A stretch of 64,000 nt of DNA, from the NCBI RefSeq assembly GCF_001258055.1, contig NZ_CVRM01000022.1:248001-312000 (forward strand), in the 5' to 3' direction. Each line of letters opens with the position of its first letter. The stretch's first letter is position 1. The position numbers and the translations under genes were made by a program. Source of the stretch: Phaeobacter italicus (GTDB lineage Bacteria > Pseudomonadota > Alphaproteobacteria > Rhodobacterales > Rhodobacteraceae). The notes below the pieces were generated by a model. That model made no database searches, had not been told where the DNA came from, and saw only the letters and a list, made by a program, of their open reading frames with translations. Of the stretch, positions 47,791-57,366 are shown one piece after another.

Positions 47791-48131
47791 TGGGGACCGC
47801 CACCTCGTGCATGGAATGACAGGGTGTGGTTCAACAGAGGTGGACCCCAAAGGTCAAGTGGAATCGCCCCCGCAGCGGTGTCGCAGTCGCGATGAGCCGG
47901 GATTTCCGGGCATTCCCGCCGGATTCGCAGCAATTGGTCATTTGCACCAAACGCGAGTCGGCTGTTCGGGGAGGGGCGAAAGCGTGCAGGCAGGCCGGAT
48001 GATCCGGGGCGATGACGGTCGGCTGAAGCCGACGGTTGGCTGGCCCGATGTATCAGACTTGGCCGTAGGGGCGCAGGCAAAAACCCGGCGCGCGGATCCC
48101 GGTGGCGTGCCGCTGGTTCAGTGTCTTTCGG
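47791..48131. other. gene-free region upstream of yidC
   Basis: This presumably holds the minus-strand yidC promoter. A GTCGGCT/AGCCGAC inverted repeat is at 48018-48033. No gene or recognisable RNA was seen. Confidence 0.4.
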
Positions 48132-49676
48132 TTATTTTCCCTGACGGCCAATCACCGGGGCGTCCTGCAGCTTTGCCTCATGGGCGGCAATCCAGTCCAG
48201 CGTCTGGTCAAAGGGCATCGGGCGGCCGATGCCAAAGCCCTGCACATGATCGCAACCCAGCTGCGCCAGCAGCGCGTGTTCGCCCACGGTTTCCACACCT
48301 TCGGCCAGGGTTGCGAGATCCAGCCGCTCGGCCATGGTCAGGATGGCGGCAATCAGTTTCTGCTGTTCGGGGTCACGGTCGGCCTTCATCACAAAGGAGC
48401 GGTCGATCTTGATCCGGGAGACACGGAACCGCTGGACCGCAGCAATAGAGGCATGGCCGGTGCCAAAGTCATCCAGATCGATATTGCAGCCCAATTCACC
48501 AAGCGCGGCAATGTTGCGTACGATCATGTCGTCGGGCTGATCGGTCATCACGGTTTCCAGGATTTCGACGCAAAGCCGGTCCGGGGTGAGGCCAAAGCGC
48601 TCCAGCTCCCATTGGATGCGCTCAACGAGATTGACGTTGCGCAGCTCGTCCGTTGCGAAATTCACGCCGACAGAGGGGACATTCAGCCCGGCCGCATCCC
48701 ACGCCTTGAGCGCGGTGAGGGCGTTGTACAGCATGATTTCACTGAGCCGTTCCATCAGCCCTGCGTCTTCCAGCGCGGGAAGGAAGGACATGGGCGGGAT
48801 CATGCCGCGCACGGGATGGTTCCAGCGCGCCAGCGCCTCGAACCCGGAAACGCGGCCCGTGTCGGTGCAGATCTGGGGTTGGAACCAGGCTTGGATCTGG
48901 CCGCTTTCCAAGGCGTTGACCAGTTCTTCCTTGACGTCGCCGCGGGCCTTGCCGCGTTTGTCCATGTCTTCGGTATAGGCGCGAATGCCGGAGGGGCCGT
49001 TTGTCTGGGCCTCCATCAGGGCGGTGGTGGCGGCATTGATCCAGTCAGAGCCCGCCGGTTTCGGCGCCCGCCCGTGAAGGCAGAACCCGATGGAGCAGGA
49101 CACGTAGACAGAGACGCCATCCACGGAAATCGGTTCCTCAATCGCGGTCTGCAGGCGGCCTGCCAGTTGAATGGCCAGTTCCAGATCCATTTGCAGCACC
49201 GGGGTCAGGCAGACGCCAAAGCGGCTGTCGCTGATGCGGGCAACGCTGTCCTGCGGGCGCAGGATCGACAGGATCCGGTCGCCGCACCGGTTGACCAGCA
49301 TATCGGCGGTCTCCTGGCCGTGGCGCTGGGCGAGATCCTTGAAATCGTCCAGTTCGACCATGAACACGGCAGAGCGCAGGCCGCTTTCGGCGGCACTGTC
49401 ATAGATTTCGCAGGTGATTTCCTCGAACCCGTCGCGCAGCAACATCCCGGTAAGGCGGTCGCGCGGCTGGCCGGGGCGGCGCAGATGGGCAAAGCCACCC
49501 ATCGCGGCAAAGACCAGCGGCAGACCAAGGGCCACGATCAAAAGGGCGGCCTCTCCCCCCATCCAGAAGGTCGCAAGCGTCAGGGCAGGCAGAAACGCCA
49601 GAAGAGGCGGGCCAAGAAGCACCGGAACAATCCGTTTTCTGACGTGCGCAAGTGTCTGCGACAGCGTTTTTGTCAT
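48132..49676 (-). CDS. cyclic-di-GMP phosphodiesterase with degenerate GGDEF
   Basis: The 514-residue protein has two N-terminal membrane helices (residues 17-62) with no large periplasmic sensor. A GGDEF-type domain follows whose active site reads SDSRF (149-153), so it cannot make c-di-GMP and is probably regulatory. Last comes an EAL domain with intact GFEALARW (E280-A281-L282), VNFATDEL, DDFGTG (402-407), RIKIDRSFV and EGVET, suggesting hydrolysis of c-di-GMP. The ATG at 49676 has an AAAGG site. A GTG five codons upstream is less likely. It separates yidC from ttcA. Confidence 0.9.
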   Translation of the reverse strand: MTKTLSQTLAHVRKRIVPVLLGPPLLAFLPALTLATFWMGGEAALLIVALGLPLVFAAMGGFAHLRRPGQPRDRLTGMLLRDGFEEITCEIYDSAAESGLRSAVFMVELDDFKDLAQRHGQETADMLVNRCGDRILSILRPQDSVARISDSRFGVCLTPVLQMDLELAIQLAGRLQTAIEEPISVDGVSVYVSCSIGFCLHGRAPKPAGSDWINAATTALMEAQTNGPSGIRAYTEDMDKRGKARGDVKEELVNALESGQIQAWFQPQICTDTGRVSGFEALARWNHPVRGMIPPMSFLPALEDAGLMERLSEIMLYNALTALKAWDAAGLNVPSVGVNFATDELRNVNLVERIQWELERFGLTPDRLCVEILETVMTDQPDDMIVRNIAALGELGCNIDLDDFGTGHASIAAVQRFRVSRIKIDRSFVMKADRDPEQQKLIAAILTMAERLDLATLAEGVETVGEHALLAQLGCDHVQGFGIGRPMPFDQTLDWIAAHEAKLQDAPVIGRQGK

Positions 49677-49742
49677 CTGTAGACCTTTCACCTACGACGA
49701 GGGGCAGTGGCTACAGATTAGAATCGGCGTCTCACCGTCTAG

Positions 49743-50630
49743 TTAACGCAGGTCGGGAATCTCGTCTGAATCAGCAGTTAATTCCGGATTTTTCAGGCTA
49801 AGAGCAGAAAAATCGAACAGTTTTGGATCCAAAAGATGCGAGGGGCGGGCATTCATCAGCGCGCGGAACATCACCTGACGGCGACCGGGGCTGTTTGATT
49901 CCCACTGATCGAGGATCTGTTTCACCTGCTGGCGCTGCAACCCGTCCTGGCTGCCGCAGAGATCACAGGGGATGATCGGATAGTCCATCGCGCGGGCGAA
50001 TTTCTCGCAATCGGCCTCGGCCACATGGGCGAGGGGGCGGAAGACAAACAGATCGCCTTCTTCGTTCACCAGTTTGGGCGGCATGGTCGCCAGGCGACCG
50101 CCGTGGAACAGGTTCATGAAGAAGGTTTCCAGAATGTCGTCTCGGTGATGGCCAAGGACCACCGCAGAGCAGCCTTCTTCGCGGGCGATGCGATAGAGGT
50201 TGCCCCGGCGCAGACGCGAGCAGAGTGCACAATATGTGCGGCCCTGGGGCACTTTGTCCATCACGATGCTGTAGGTGTCCTGATATTCGATGCGGTGCGG
50301 CACACCCATCTTTTCCAGGAATTCGGGCAGGACGGTGGCCGGGAAACCGGGCTGGCCCTGATCAAGATTGCAGGCCAGCAGATCCACGGGCAGCAGCCCG
50401 CGCCATTTCAGTTCATAGAGAACCGCGAGGAGGGTATAGCTGTCCTTGCCGCCAGACAGGCACACCAGCCATTTCGGCGTGCTGCCATCGGCGCGGCGTT
50501 CCACCATGCCGTATTGTTCGATCGCCTCGCGCGCGTAGCGCACGATCCGTTTGCGGAGTTTCTTGAACTCCGTTGTGGAGGGGGCGCCGGCAAACAGCGG
50601 GTGGATATCGTCGAGATCATCATCAAGCAT
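49743..50630 (-). CDS. ttcA: tRNA 2-thiocytidine synthetase TtcA
   Basis: The 295-residue PP-loop enzyme thiolates cytidine 32 of certain tRNAs. It has SGGKDS (59-64), CALC (C134, C137) and CDLCGSQ (C222, C225); in E. coli TtcA the matching cysteines hold the iron-sulfur cluster. Interestingly, tRNA-Arg(ACG), the gene at 56590-56666, belongs to a tRNA class that TtcA modifies in E. coli and has C at the start of its anticodon loop. The gene is divergent from the lipoprotein gene. Confidence 0.95.
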   Translation of the reverse strand: MLDDDLDDIHPLFAGAPSTTEFKKLRKRIVRYAREAIEQYGMVERRADGSTPKWLVCLSGGKDSYTLLAVLYELKWRGLLPVDLLACNLDQGQPGFPATVLPEFLEKMGVPHRIEYQDTYSIVMDKVPQGRTYCALCSRLRRGNLYRIAREEGCSAVVLGHHRDDILETFFMNLFHGGRLATMPPKLVNEEGDLFVFRPLAHVAEADCEKFARAMDYPIIPCDLCGSQDGLQRQQVKQILDQWESNSPGRRQVMFRALMNARPSHLLDPKLFDFSALSLKNPELTADSDEIPDLR

Positions 50631-50783
50631 GGCCGCGCCCTAGCCGAGGATCGGCGTTTTGCCAAGGAAAAAAGGTGATCTGGGCGATCCGGGCGCGGGT
50701 GGCCGGGCCTGCAAAGTCATCCGAAGGCGGGCGTGATGCGTAGTCATCAGACGATGCAGCGCCCCCAACATGAGGTGAAAGAC

Positions 50784-51386
50784 ATGACCCCTGCCAGCCA
50801 AGATACCACCCGCCACCGTTCCAAGCGCAGCGCGATGCGCCGTCTGGGGCGACTGGCGCTGATCGGAGGCGCGGTTGCCGGGGTTGCGGCGCTTGCCTCT
50901 TGTGGGCGGCCAAGCCTGTCGGATGAGAAGCTGAGCGACAAGGCGCTTAATCTGGAAGAGTATTTCGTGGGGCAGACAGTGGCCTACGGCCAGTTCACCG
51001 ACCGTTTTGGCACGGTGCGGCGGCGGTTTGTTGTCGACATCACGGGAGAGTGGGATGGCAGGGATCTGACCCTGACCGAGGATTTCCGCTATGCCGATGG
51101 CAGCACGGAACAGCGGATCTGGACCCTGACCAAAACCGGGCCGGACAGCTGGGAGGGCACGGCGGACGGGGTGCAGGGCAAGGCACGCGGCGAAGAGCGG
51201 GGCGATACCTTTAACTGGGCCTATACAATCGACCTGCCGGTGCCGGGCGGAGACACGATGCGGGTGTCCTTTGACGACTGGATGTGGCTGCTGGAGGACG
51301 AGCGGCTCTTGAACAAGGCCTATATGAGCCGCTTTGGCGTGACACTGGGCGAGGTCACGATCTTCTTTGAGAAGAAGGACGACTAG
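50784..51386 (+). CDS. DUF3833 family lipoprotein
   Basis: The 200-residue protein has a basic N terminus, a hydrophobic segment and a lipobox ALASC (C40), so it should be lipid-anchored. The rest ([54 protein letters not shown]) is typical of DUF3833, a lipocalin-like family of unknown function often next to envelope genes. The start at 50784 has an AGGTGAAAG site. Its stop codon overlaps the stop of yidD on the other strand by 4 bases. Confidence 0.85.
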   Translation: MTPASQDTTRHRSKRSAMRRLGRLALIGGAVAGVAALASCGRPSLSDEKLSDKALNLEEYFVGQTVAYGQFTDRFGTVRRRFVVDITGEWDGRDLTLTEDFRYADGSTEQRIWTLTKTGPDSWEGTADGVQGKARGEERGDTFNWAYTIDLPVPGGDTMRVSFDDWMWLLEDERLLNKAYMSRFGVTLGEVTIFFEKKDD

Positions 51387-51703
51387 CGCGGGTTCTGATC
51401 GCGGTGGTGCGGGGCAGGGCCCTTGGGGTCTGTGGTGCTTGATGTGTCTTGCTGCTGGTCAGGGCCGTGATCGGCACAGCTGCATCCGGGTACCGGGTCG
51501 TAGCCGTCGCCGCCAAACGGGTGGCAGCGGCCGATCCGGCGCAGTGTCAGCCATGTGCCACGGATGGCGCCGTGTTTTTCCAGCGCCTCCAGCGCATAGG
51601 CCGAGCAGGTCGGTTGATAGCGGCAGTTAAATCCAACCCAGGGGCTGAAGATCAGCCGATAGGCGCGCACAGGCAGCGCAAAGAGATGGGCCAGCGGGGT
51701 CAT
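51383..51703 (-). CDS. yidD: membrane insertion efficiency factor YidD
   Basis: The 106-residue protein has the YidD core [27 protein letters not shown] and [18 protein letters not shown]. An amphipathic helix binds it to the inner membrane, where it helps YidC-dependent insertion. The C-terminal tail is hydrophilic and low in conservation. rnpA lies 90 bases upstream on the same strand. The end of yidD overlaps the convergent DUF3833 gene. Confidence 0.93.
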   Translation of the reverse strand: MTPLAHLFALPVRAYRLIFSPWVGFNCRYQPTCSAYALEALEKHGAIRGTWLTLRRIGRCHPFGGDGYDPVPGCSCADHGPDQQQDTSSTTDPKGPAPHHRDQNPR

Positions 51704-51793
51704 GGCGGATAGATAGGCAGAGTTGCGCGATATGGCAATCAGGACAGCGCCCCAGCCGGGGAGGGAGCCCGTTGCAGCTTTACTGGTGCAACC

Positions 51794-52249
51794 TTACTGG
51801 CCGTGGATCTTTTTCAGGGCGTAGATCAGATCCCGCTTCAGCTCTTCAAAGGGGCGATCTGCCGTCTGATCGGCCCGTCCGATCAGCACATAGTCCCATC
51901 CCGCACGGCCATGCAGAGGCAGAATCATCCGCGCAACTTCGCGCAGGCGCCGTTTGGCGCGGTTGCGGGCCACTGCGTTGCCGACCTTTTTGGAACAGGT
52001 AAAGCCCATGCGAATGCCATCGCCACCGGGTTCATCGCTCCGGCGGTTGCGGCCCTGGACCATCATGCCCTTGGTGCCCTGACGACGGGCGCGGGCAGCG
52101 GCAAGGAAATCGCGACGCTTGGCGATCACCACGGGTTGTGGCTGCGGCAACGCGCGGGCGGCGGTTGCATCAGATGCACAAACGGACACCGCCGGAGACT
52201 GATCCCCGCGGGCAGCGTTGCCATCCTTGGGGGTCTCCGGCGGTGTCAT
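51794..52249 (-). CDS. rnpA: ribonuclease P protein component
   Basis: The 151-residue protein assists the RNase P RNA in processing tRNA 5' ends. It has the RNR motif GNAVARNRAKRRLREVAR and a C-terminal YVLIGRADQTADRPFEELKRDL. The first 40 residues (PETPKDGNAARGDQSPAV...) are low-complexity and unusual; a shorter start is possible but none nearby has a good ribosome site. It lies 23 bases after rpmH, the standard rpmH-rnpA pair. Confidence 0.93.
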   Translation of the reverse strand: MTPPETPKDGNAARGDQSPAVSVCASDATAARALPQPQPVVIAKRRDFLAAARARRQGTKGMMVQGRNRRSDEPGGDGIRMGFTCSKKVGNAVARNRAKRRLREVARMILPLHGRAGWDYVLIGRADQTADRPFEELKRDLIYALKKIHGQ

Positions 52250-52272
52250 GTCCGTCAGAACGTGAACTGAGC

Positions 52273-52407
52273 TTATGCGCTCAGTTCTTTACGACCGCGT
52301 GCGCGGCGTGCGTTCAGAATCTTACGGCCTGCCTTGGTGGCCATGCGCGCACGGAAGCCGTGGCGGCGTTTGCGAACCAGGTTCGAAGGCTGATAGGTGC
52401 GTTTCAT
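52273..52407 (-). CDS. rpmH: 50S ribosomal protein L34
   Basis: The 44-residue, highly basic protein [18 protein letters not shown]... is full length. It is the first gene of the rpmH-rnpA-yidD unit. No DnaA-box cluster or dnaA gene is beside it, unlike the classical oriC arrangement of other bacteria. Confidence 0.98.
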   Translation of the reverse strand: MKRTYQPSNLVRKRRHGFRARMATKAGRKILNARRARGRKELSA

Positions 52408-52478
52408 CGCTCCGGTCTCCAACTGTTTACATCGGGACGGCGCGGAATCGGCCACCCGGGGTCTATCTCGAAGCCCGG

Positions 52479-52507
52479 TCTCTAGAAGGGAATGCCGTGC
52501 GAGTCAA
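52479..52507 (-). promoter_or_regulatory. candidate rpmH promoter
   Basis: On the minus strand TTGACT (52507-52502), 17 bases, TAGAGA (52484-52479). The leader is about 65 bases. Confidence 0.45.
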
Positions 52508-52825
52508 ACCCCAGCGGGGTGTTTTCTGCGCGAAATGCAACATTTCCCCGAAAATCGGGCGCTCGCGGCCTTTTAACAGAAGGGTTTTGTAACAGATAGC
52601 CCCGAAACAGCACGGAATGGGACAAATGGCTCACTTTTTTCGCGGGCACGATCAAGCCGCTGTGAGATAAGCGCTGCAGCGCTCGTGCCGGGGCTATTTT
52701 GCAGGTACCACCAACACCGCGACCCCGCCCTGTCAACGGGGATGGTCGCAGACGCGCCTGTTCTGGCACGAGGCCAGAGCAGACATCAGACAGGCAGACG
52801 GCCAGAAGAGCAGGAGCATCGCCCC
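52508..52825. other. divergent gene-free region between rpmH and the VTT gene
   Basis: No gene seen. It contains T-rich and G-rich tracts; a minus-strand TTGACA at 52737-52732 has no clear -10 partner. It presumably contains the plus-strand promoter of the VTT-oxidoreductase-kinase run. Confidence 0.4.
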
Positions 52826-53626
52826 ATGCAGGATCAGACCCCATCGCAGCCCTCTCAGAGTGAGGCCAGAGAATCGGCAAAGAAGCCGGGTCTGGGGCGG
52901 TTTCTGCCCCTTGCCGCTGTTTTGGTGGTGGCCGCGATCGGTGCCATGACGTTGGGGGACTATCTGACGTTTGAAACCCTGCGCGACAACCGCGAGGCGC
53001 TGATGGCGTTTCGCGACAACAATTATGCCGGGCTCGTCGGGCTGTTCATGCTGACCTATGTGGTCATTGTGGTATTTTCGCTGCCCGGTGCGGCGGTGGC
53101 GTCGGTCACGGGCGGTTTCCTGTTTGGTCTGGCGCTGGGCACGACGTTCAATGTGCTGGCCGCCACAACCGGGGCGCTGGGCATCTTTCTGGCTGCGCGC
53201 TGGGGCCTTGGCGCGATGCTGACGCAGCGGCTGGAGACGGCTGAGGGTCGGGTCAAGATGCTGAAGCAGGCGTTGCGGGAAAACGAGATCGAAGTCCTCT
53301 TGCTGCTGCGGCTGGTCCCGGCGGTGCCCTTCTTTGTGGCGAATCTGCTGCCTGCGCTGGTGGGGGTCAAACTGGTCAATTTCCTGTGGACCACGGCCGT
53401 CGGCATCATTCCCGGTGCCATCGTCTTTACCTGGATCGGTGTTGGGCTTGGTTCTGTCTTTGACCGCGGTGAGACGCCTGACCTGTCCCTGTTGTGGGAG
53501 CCACATGTGATTGGCCCGATCATCGGCCTGTGTGTGCTGGCAGCGCTGCCCATCCTTCTGAAGAAACGCAAACCACGTGCGGGCAATGCGCCTGCGGCGG
53601 CAACCACCCAAGAATCGGAGCAGTGA
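52826..53626 (+). CDS. VTT-family (TVP38/TMEM64, DedA-like) membrane protein
   Basis: The 266-residue membrane protein has about six hydrophobic segments. The VTT signature is present: VIVVFSLPGAAVASVTGGFLFG, ARWGLGAML, then RLVPAVPFFVANLLPALVGVKLVNF and IIPGAIVFTWIGVGLGS. VTT/DedA proteins are implicated in lipid scrambling and membrane homeostasis. The start at 52826 has CAGGAG. It ends 2 bases before the flavin oxidoreductase gene; fusions of these two families are known in other bacteria, which supports a joint role. Confidence 0.9.
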   Translation: MQDQTPSQPSQSEARESAKKPGLGRFLPLAAVLVVAAIGAMTLGDYLTFETLRDNREALMAFRDNNYAGLVGLFMLTYVVIVVFSLPGAAVASVTGGFLFGLALGTTFNVLAATTGALGIFLAARWGLGAMLTQRLETAEGRVKMLKQALRENEIEVLLLLRLVPAVPFFVANLLPALVGVKLVNFLWTTAVGIIPGAIVFTWIGVGLGSVFDRGETPDLSLLWEPHVIGPIIGLCVLAALPILLKKRKPRAGNAPAAATTQESEQ

Positions 53627-53628
53627 CC

Positions 53629-55050
53629 ATGCAAGAGTTGACCTGTGATCTTCTGGTGATTGGGGCCGGATCCGGCGGTCTGTCGGTTGCGGCGGGGGCA
53701 AGCCAGATGGGGGCGGACGTGATCCTTTTGGAGGGTCACAAGATGGGGGGCGACTGCCTGAACTATGGGTGTGTGCCCTCCAAGGCGCTGCTGGCGGCGG
53801 CGAAAACCGCCTATACCCAGTCCCACGCCAGCGCCTATGGCGTGGCCGATCAGGCCCCGGTGGTGGATTATTCGGCAGCCAAGGATCACGTGCATGACGT
53901 GATCGCCACCATCGCCCCAGTGGACAGCCAGGAGCGATTCGAGGGCTTTGGCGTGCGGGTCGTTCGTGAATATGGCCGGTTCGTCGATGATCGCGTGGTC
54001 GAGGCCGGTGCGTTTCGCATCACGGCGCGGCGCATTGTGATTGCCACCGGCTCATCCCCCTTTGTCCCTGCGATCGAGGGGCTGGAAGATGTGCCGTATT
54101 ACACCAATGAAACCCTGTTCGACCTGCGCGAGCGGCCCGATCACCTGCTGATTATCGGCGGTGGCCCCATCGGCATGGAAATGGCGCAGGCCCATATTCG
54201 CCTGGGCAGCAAGGTCACGGTGATCGAGGGGGCCAAGGCGCTTGGCAAGGACGACCCGGAGCTGGCCGAGATCGTGCTGGATCAGCTGCGCAGCGAGGGT
54301 GTCGAAATCGCAGAAGAGGCGCAGGCCGCCCATATCGGCGCAACGCCAACAGGGGGCGTGCGGGTCACCGCCAAGGACGGTCGCGTCTTTGAGGGCAGCC
54401 ACCTTTTGATGGCGGTCGGGCGCAAAGCCAATATCGACCGGCTCAATCTTGAGGCTGCGGGGGTGGAAACCAACCGCGCCGGGGTGGTTGTCGATGAGAG
54501 CCTGCGCAGCAAGAACCGCCGTGTCTATGCCATCGGGGACGTGGCCGGGGGGCTGCAGTTCACTCATGTGGCCGGCTATCATGCCAGCGTCATCATCAAG
54601 TCGATCTTGTTCGGCCTGCCGTCCAAGGCCAAGACCAGCCACATTCCGTGGTCGACCTATACGGCCCCTGAACTGGCGCAGGTCGGTCTGAGCGAAGCGG
54701 AGGCGCGCAAGGCACATGGCGACCGGCTGGAGGTGGCGCGATTTGATTACCACCACAACGACCGCGCCCTGGGGGAGCGCAAGAGCAAGGGCCTGATCAA
54801 GGTGATGGTGGTCAAGGGTCGCCCGGTTGGTGTTTCTGTTGTCGGCCATCAGGCGGGGGAACTGGTTGCGCTGTGGTCGATGGCCATCGCCAACAACATG
54901 AAGATGAGCCAGGTCGCCGCGATGGTTGCGCCCTATCCGACAATTTCCGAAATGAATAAACGTGTTGCAGGGGCCTATTTCTCGCCACGGCTTTTTGATA
55001 GTCCAAGAGTGAAACAAGTGGTGCGCTTTGTGCAGCGCTGGCTCCCGTAA
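53629..55050 (+). CDS. FAD-dependent pyridine nucleotide-disulfide oxidoreductase (mercuric reductase-like)
   Basis: The 473-residue class I flavoprotein has FAD-binding GAGSGGLS, redox-active GGDCLNYGCVPSKALL (C43 and C48), NAD-binding GGGPIGMEMA, the second FAD site YAIGDVAGG, and a dimerisation domain ending VAPYPTISEMNKRVAGAYF. It lacks the mercury-binding C-terminal cysteine pair and the usual His-x4-Glu of lipoamide or glutathione reductases, so the disulfide substrate is unknown. The gene sits 2 bases after the VTT gene and 16 before a kinase gene. The substrate may be tied to the membrane partner. Confidence 0.88.
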   Translation: MQELTCDLLVIGAGSGGLSVAAGASQMGADVILLEGHKMGGDCLNYGCVPSKALLAAAKTAYTQSHASAYGVADQAPVVDYSAAKDHVHDVIATIAPVDSQERFEGFGVRVVREYGRFVDDRVVEAGAFRITARRIVIATGSSPFVPAIEGLEDVPYYTNETLFDLRERPDHLLIIGGGPIGMEMAQAHIRLGSKVTVIEGAKALGKDDPELAEIVLDQLRSEGVEIAEEAQAAHIGATPTGGVRVTAKDGRVFEGSHLLMAVGRKANIDRLNLEAAGVETNRAGVVVDESLRSKNRRVYAIGDVAGGLQFTHVAGYHASVIIKSILFGLPSKAKTSHIPWSTYTAPELAQVGLSEAEARKAHGDRLEVARFDYHHNDRALGERKSKGLIKVMVVKGRPVGVSVVGHQAGELVALWSMAIANNMKMSQVAAMVAPYPTISEMNKRVAGAYFSPRLFDSPRVKQVVRFVQRWLP

Positions 55051-55066
55051 CGCCGGAAGGGGCGGA

Positions 55067-56455
55067 ATGCTCAACACGCTATCAGGCCGATTCCTGATCC
55101 TGACCACGGTCTTCGTGATGTTGGCCGAGGTTCTGATTTTTGTCCCGTCCATCGCGCGGTTCCGGCTGGATTACCTGTCGGACCGGCTGGAGCGGGCGCA
55201 GATCGCGTCGCTGGCGTTGCTGGCGGATGATATGCTGGAGACAGAGCTGGAGGCGGAGCTGCTGGAAAACGCGGGCGTCTTCAACGTGGTGCTGCGCCGC
55301 GACGAGGTGCGCCAGCTGGTGTTGTCCTCGCCCATCCCGTCGCCGATTGCAGGCACCTATGATCTGCGCAACAGCAGCCCGTTTTCGTTGATCGGGCAGG
55401 CCATGCAACGGTTGCTGACCCCTGAAAATGAAATCATCCGTGTCATCGGCTCGCCCGTGCGCGAGGCGGGCCTTTTGATCGAGATCACCATCGAAACCAA
55501 GGGGCTGCGCGCCGCCATGATCGACTATGGCGTGCGCATTCTGCTGCTGTCGGCGGTGATCTCGATCTTTACGGCGGTTTTGCTGTTTGCAGCGGTGCGC
55601 CGGTTCATGGTGAAGCCGATCAAGGGCGTTATCGGCTATATGCAGCGCTATGCGGCGGCGCCGGAGGATGCCCGCGGGATCATCCACCCCAGTGCCGGTG
55701 TGACCGAGCTGCGCGAGGCCGAAGAGGCGTTGATGAAGCTGCAGACAGAGCTGACGCAGGCTCTCAAGCAGCGCGAGCGTCTGGCCCAGTTGGGAGGGGC
55801 GGTGGCCAAGGTGAGCCACGATCTGCGCAATATCCTGACCTCGGCGCAGCTGTTTACCGACCGGATCGAGATGAGCGAAGACCCCCTTGTGCGGCGGTTG
55901 GCGCCCAAACTGGTGAATTCGATCACGCGCGCGGTGTCGCTGTGCGAAGGCACGCTGGCCTTTGGCAAGGCCGAGGAACCGGCGCCGACCTTTGCCCGCG
56001 TCACGCTGCATGGGCAGGTCGAGGATATCCTTGAGGCCGAGGGGCTTGCGAACCGGGACAAGGAACTGGTCACATTTGAAAATGCGGTGCCCAGTGATCT
56101 CAGCCTGCGGGCGGACCCTGAGCAGCTGTTCCGCATCGTCATGAACCTCGTGCGCAATGCCCGTCAGGCCATCGAGGCCACGGGCAAGGCGGGGCGCATC
56201 ACCATATCGGCCCGCGAGGACGGGGAAAGCTGGTGGATCTCTGTTGCGGACACCGGGCCGGGCCTGCCTGCAAAGGCGGCAGAGAACCTGTTCACCGCCT
56301 TTCAGGGCAGCTATCGCAAGGGGGGCACCGGCCTTGGGCTGACCATCGCCAATGAGCTGGCCCGCGGTCACGGCGGCATGGTGGTTTTACGTGAAACAGG
56401 GCCTGAGGGCACCGTGTTCGACATCTGCCTTCCCAAGGGGGACGGCACGATCTGA
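55067..56455 (+). CDS. sensor histidine kinase, orphan
   Basis: The 462-residue membrane kinase has two membrane segments (about 10-30 and 155-178) enclosing a periplasmic domain of 120 residues. A HAMP region (MVKPIKGVIGYM), a HisKA dimer helix with H251 in KVSHDLRNILTS, and an HATPase_c domain follow, with N-box NLVRNARQAIEA and G-box DTGPGLP, then TGLGLTIANELARGHGG. No response regulator is adjacent; the kinase is 16 bases after the oxidoreductase and likely co-transcribed. The signal it senses is unknown. Confidence 0.9.
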   Translation: MLNTLSGRFLILTTVFVMLAEVLIFVPSIARFRLDYLSDRLERAQIASLALLADDMLETELEAELLENAGVFNVVLRRDEVRQLVLSSPIPSPIAGTYDLRNSSPFSLIGQAMQRLLTPENEIIRVIGSPVREAGLLIEITIETKGLRAAMIDYGVRILLLSAVISIFTAVLLFAAVRRFMVKPIKGVIGYMQRYAAAPEDARGIIHPSAGVTELREAEEALMKLQTELTQALKQRERLAQLGGAVAKVSHDLRNILTSAQLFTDRIEMSEDPLVRRLAPKLVNSITRAVSLCEGTLAFGKAEEPAPTFARVTLHGQVEDILEAEGLANRDKELVTFENAVPSDLSLRADPEQLFRIVMNLVRNARQAIEATGKAGRITISAREDGESWWISVADTGPGLPAKAAENLFTAFQGSYRKGGTGLGLTIANELARGHGGMVVLRETGPEGTVFDICLPKGDGTI

Positions 56456-56589
56456 GCGGGATTTATCCACAGAAGCCTTTGGTTTTCTGATGTTTTTCTG
56501 GGGTTCGGCAGATAATTTGAGAAAAGCTGCAGGTTTGTGACATTTTGGGGTTGCGCCCTGCGCCCAGCCCCAGTAAACCCCGCCGCAGT

Positions 56590-56666
56590 GGACCGATAGC
56601 TCAGCTGGATAGAGTACTTGACTACGAATCAAGGGGTCGGGGGTTCGAATCCTCCTCGGTCCGCCA
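56590..56666 (+). tRNA. tRNA-Arg (anticodon ACG)
   Basis: A 77-base cloverleaf folds with acceptor stem GGACCGA/TCGGTCC, D arm TAGCTCAGCTGGATAGAG, anticodon stem CTTGA/TCAAG, anticodon ACG at 56624-56626, T arm with GGTTCGAATCC, discriminator G and an encoded CCA end. The A34 should be changed to inosine to read CGU, CGC and CGA. Confidence 0.97.
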
Positions 56667-56834
56667 CTACCCCCTCATTGTTGAAGATCAGGCAAAGCTG
56701 ACACCCGTGTCATGTCGCTGACCCAGGTTGTGAGCTGCACAGGATGGCGGACCTTCGCCCCTCGCGCAGCGAAATCGGGCTTCGAGCCCACTTTACCGAA
56801 TGCTGCAGACCGCACGAATGACGGCTTCCTGTAG

Positions 56835-57366
56835 TTATCTTAGGATGCGACCGTCCGGCGTACGTACGCTTATGACTTCCACTGAAATGTCCAAATCGGC
56901 AGTGACAACATCAGTTGGCAAGTCGGAGGCGACTAGTCTGAGCGACTGCGTTTCTTGTGGTAGTAAAATTGGCACCAAAAGTGCCGTACCAAAGCGTTGT
57001 TCGCCTTCGAAGCCAACCTCCTTGAGAACTGTCGAATTGCCTGCCGCCAAGTAACGAACACCATAATTGAAGGAGGCGACACGCTCCTCTGAGCGGTTCG
57101 AAATGGAACATTGCATCGTCAAAAAGACTTTACCAAGAAATTCCGCTCGTTCCGGTAGAAAATGGCACTCGATTACAACAACGCTTTGCCCAATTGGTGG
57201 TGGTGGGCGATATGTCAGAGGGCAGTCTTCGGCGTTCACGTTGCCACCTGAGGTTGGTGGCAAGCAGGCGTCGAAAGAACTGCTGAGACCTTTGCGCTGA
57301 TAAATTTCCAGCAATCGCCAAGCAAACGGCCACGATAACAAATGCTGATTTCATAAATCGCTTCAT
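56835..57366 (-). pseudogene. secreted protein of unknown family, frameshift after the signal peptide
   Basis: In one frame, an ATG at 57366 encodes a perfect signal peptide (MKRFMKSAFVIVAVCLAIAG, then NLSAQ). In the next frame, from about 57300 to 56835, runs a coherent mature sequence with cysteines (DACLPPTSGG, AEDCPLTYRPPPP, VIECHFLPE, TMQCSIS) and a C-terminal DLDISVEVISVRTPDGRILR. Joining them by a single-base change near 57295-57310 gives one secreted protein of about 175 residues. A TTG start in the second frame (57341) is an alternative but gives no export signal. The gene is AT-rich relative to its surroundings and lies beside tRNA-Arg. A sequencing error, a pseudogene and programmed frameshifting are all possible. 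Confidence 0.55.

Noticed and set aside
45967-47895. A 642-codon plus-strand frame opposite yidC
   Set aside because: yidC is unmistakable on the minus strand; the frame is a shadow created by high GC at third codon positions.
52408-52825. Chromosome origin next to rpmH
   Set aside because: There is no dnaA gene, no cluster of DnaA boxes and no AT-rich unwinding region here.
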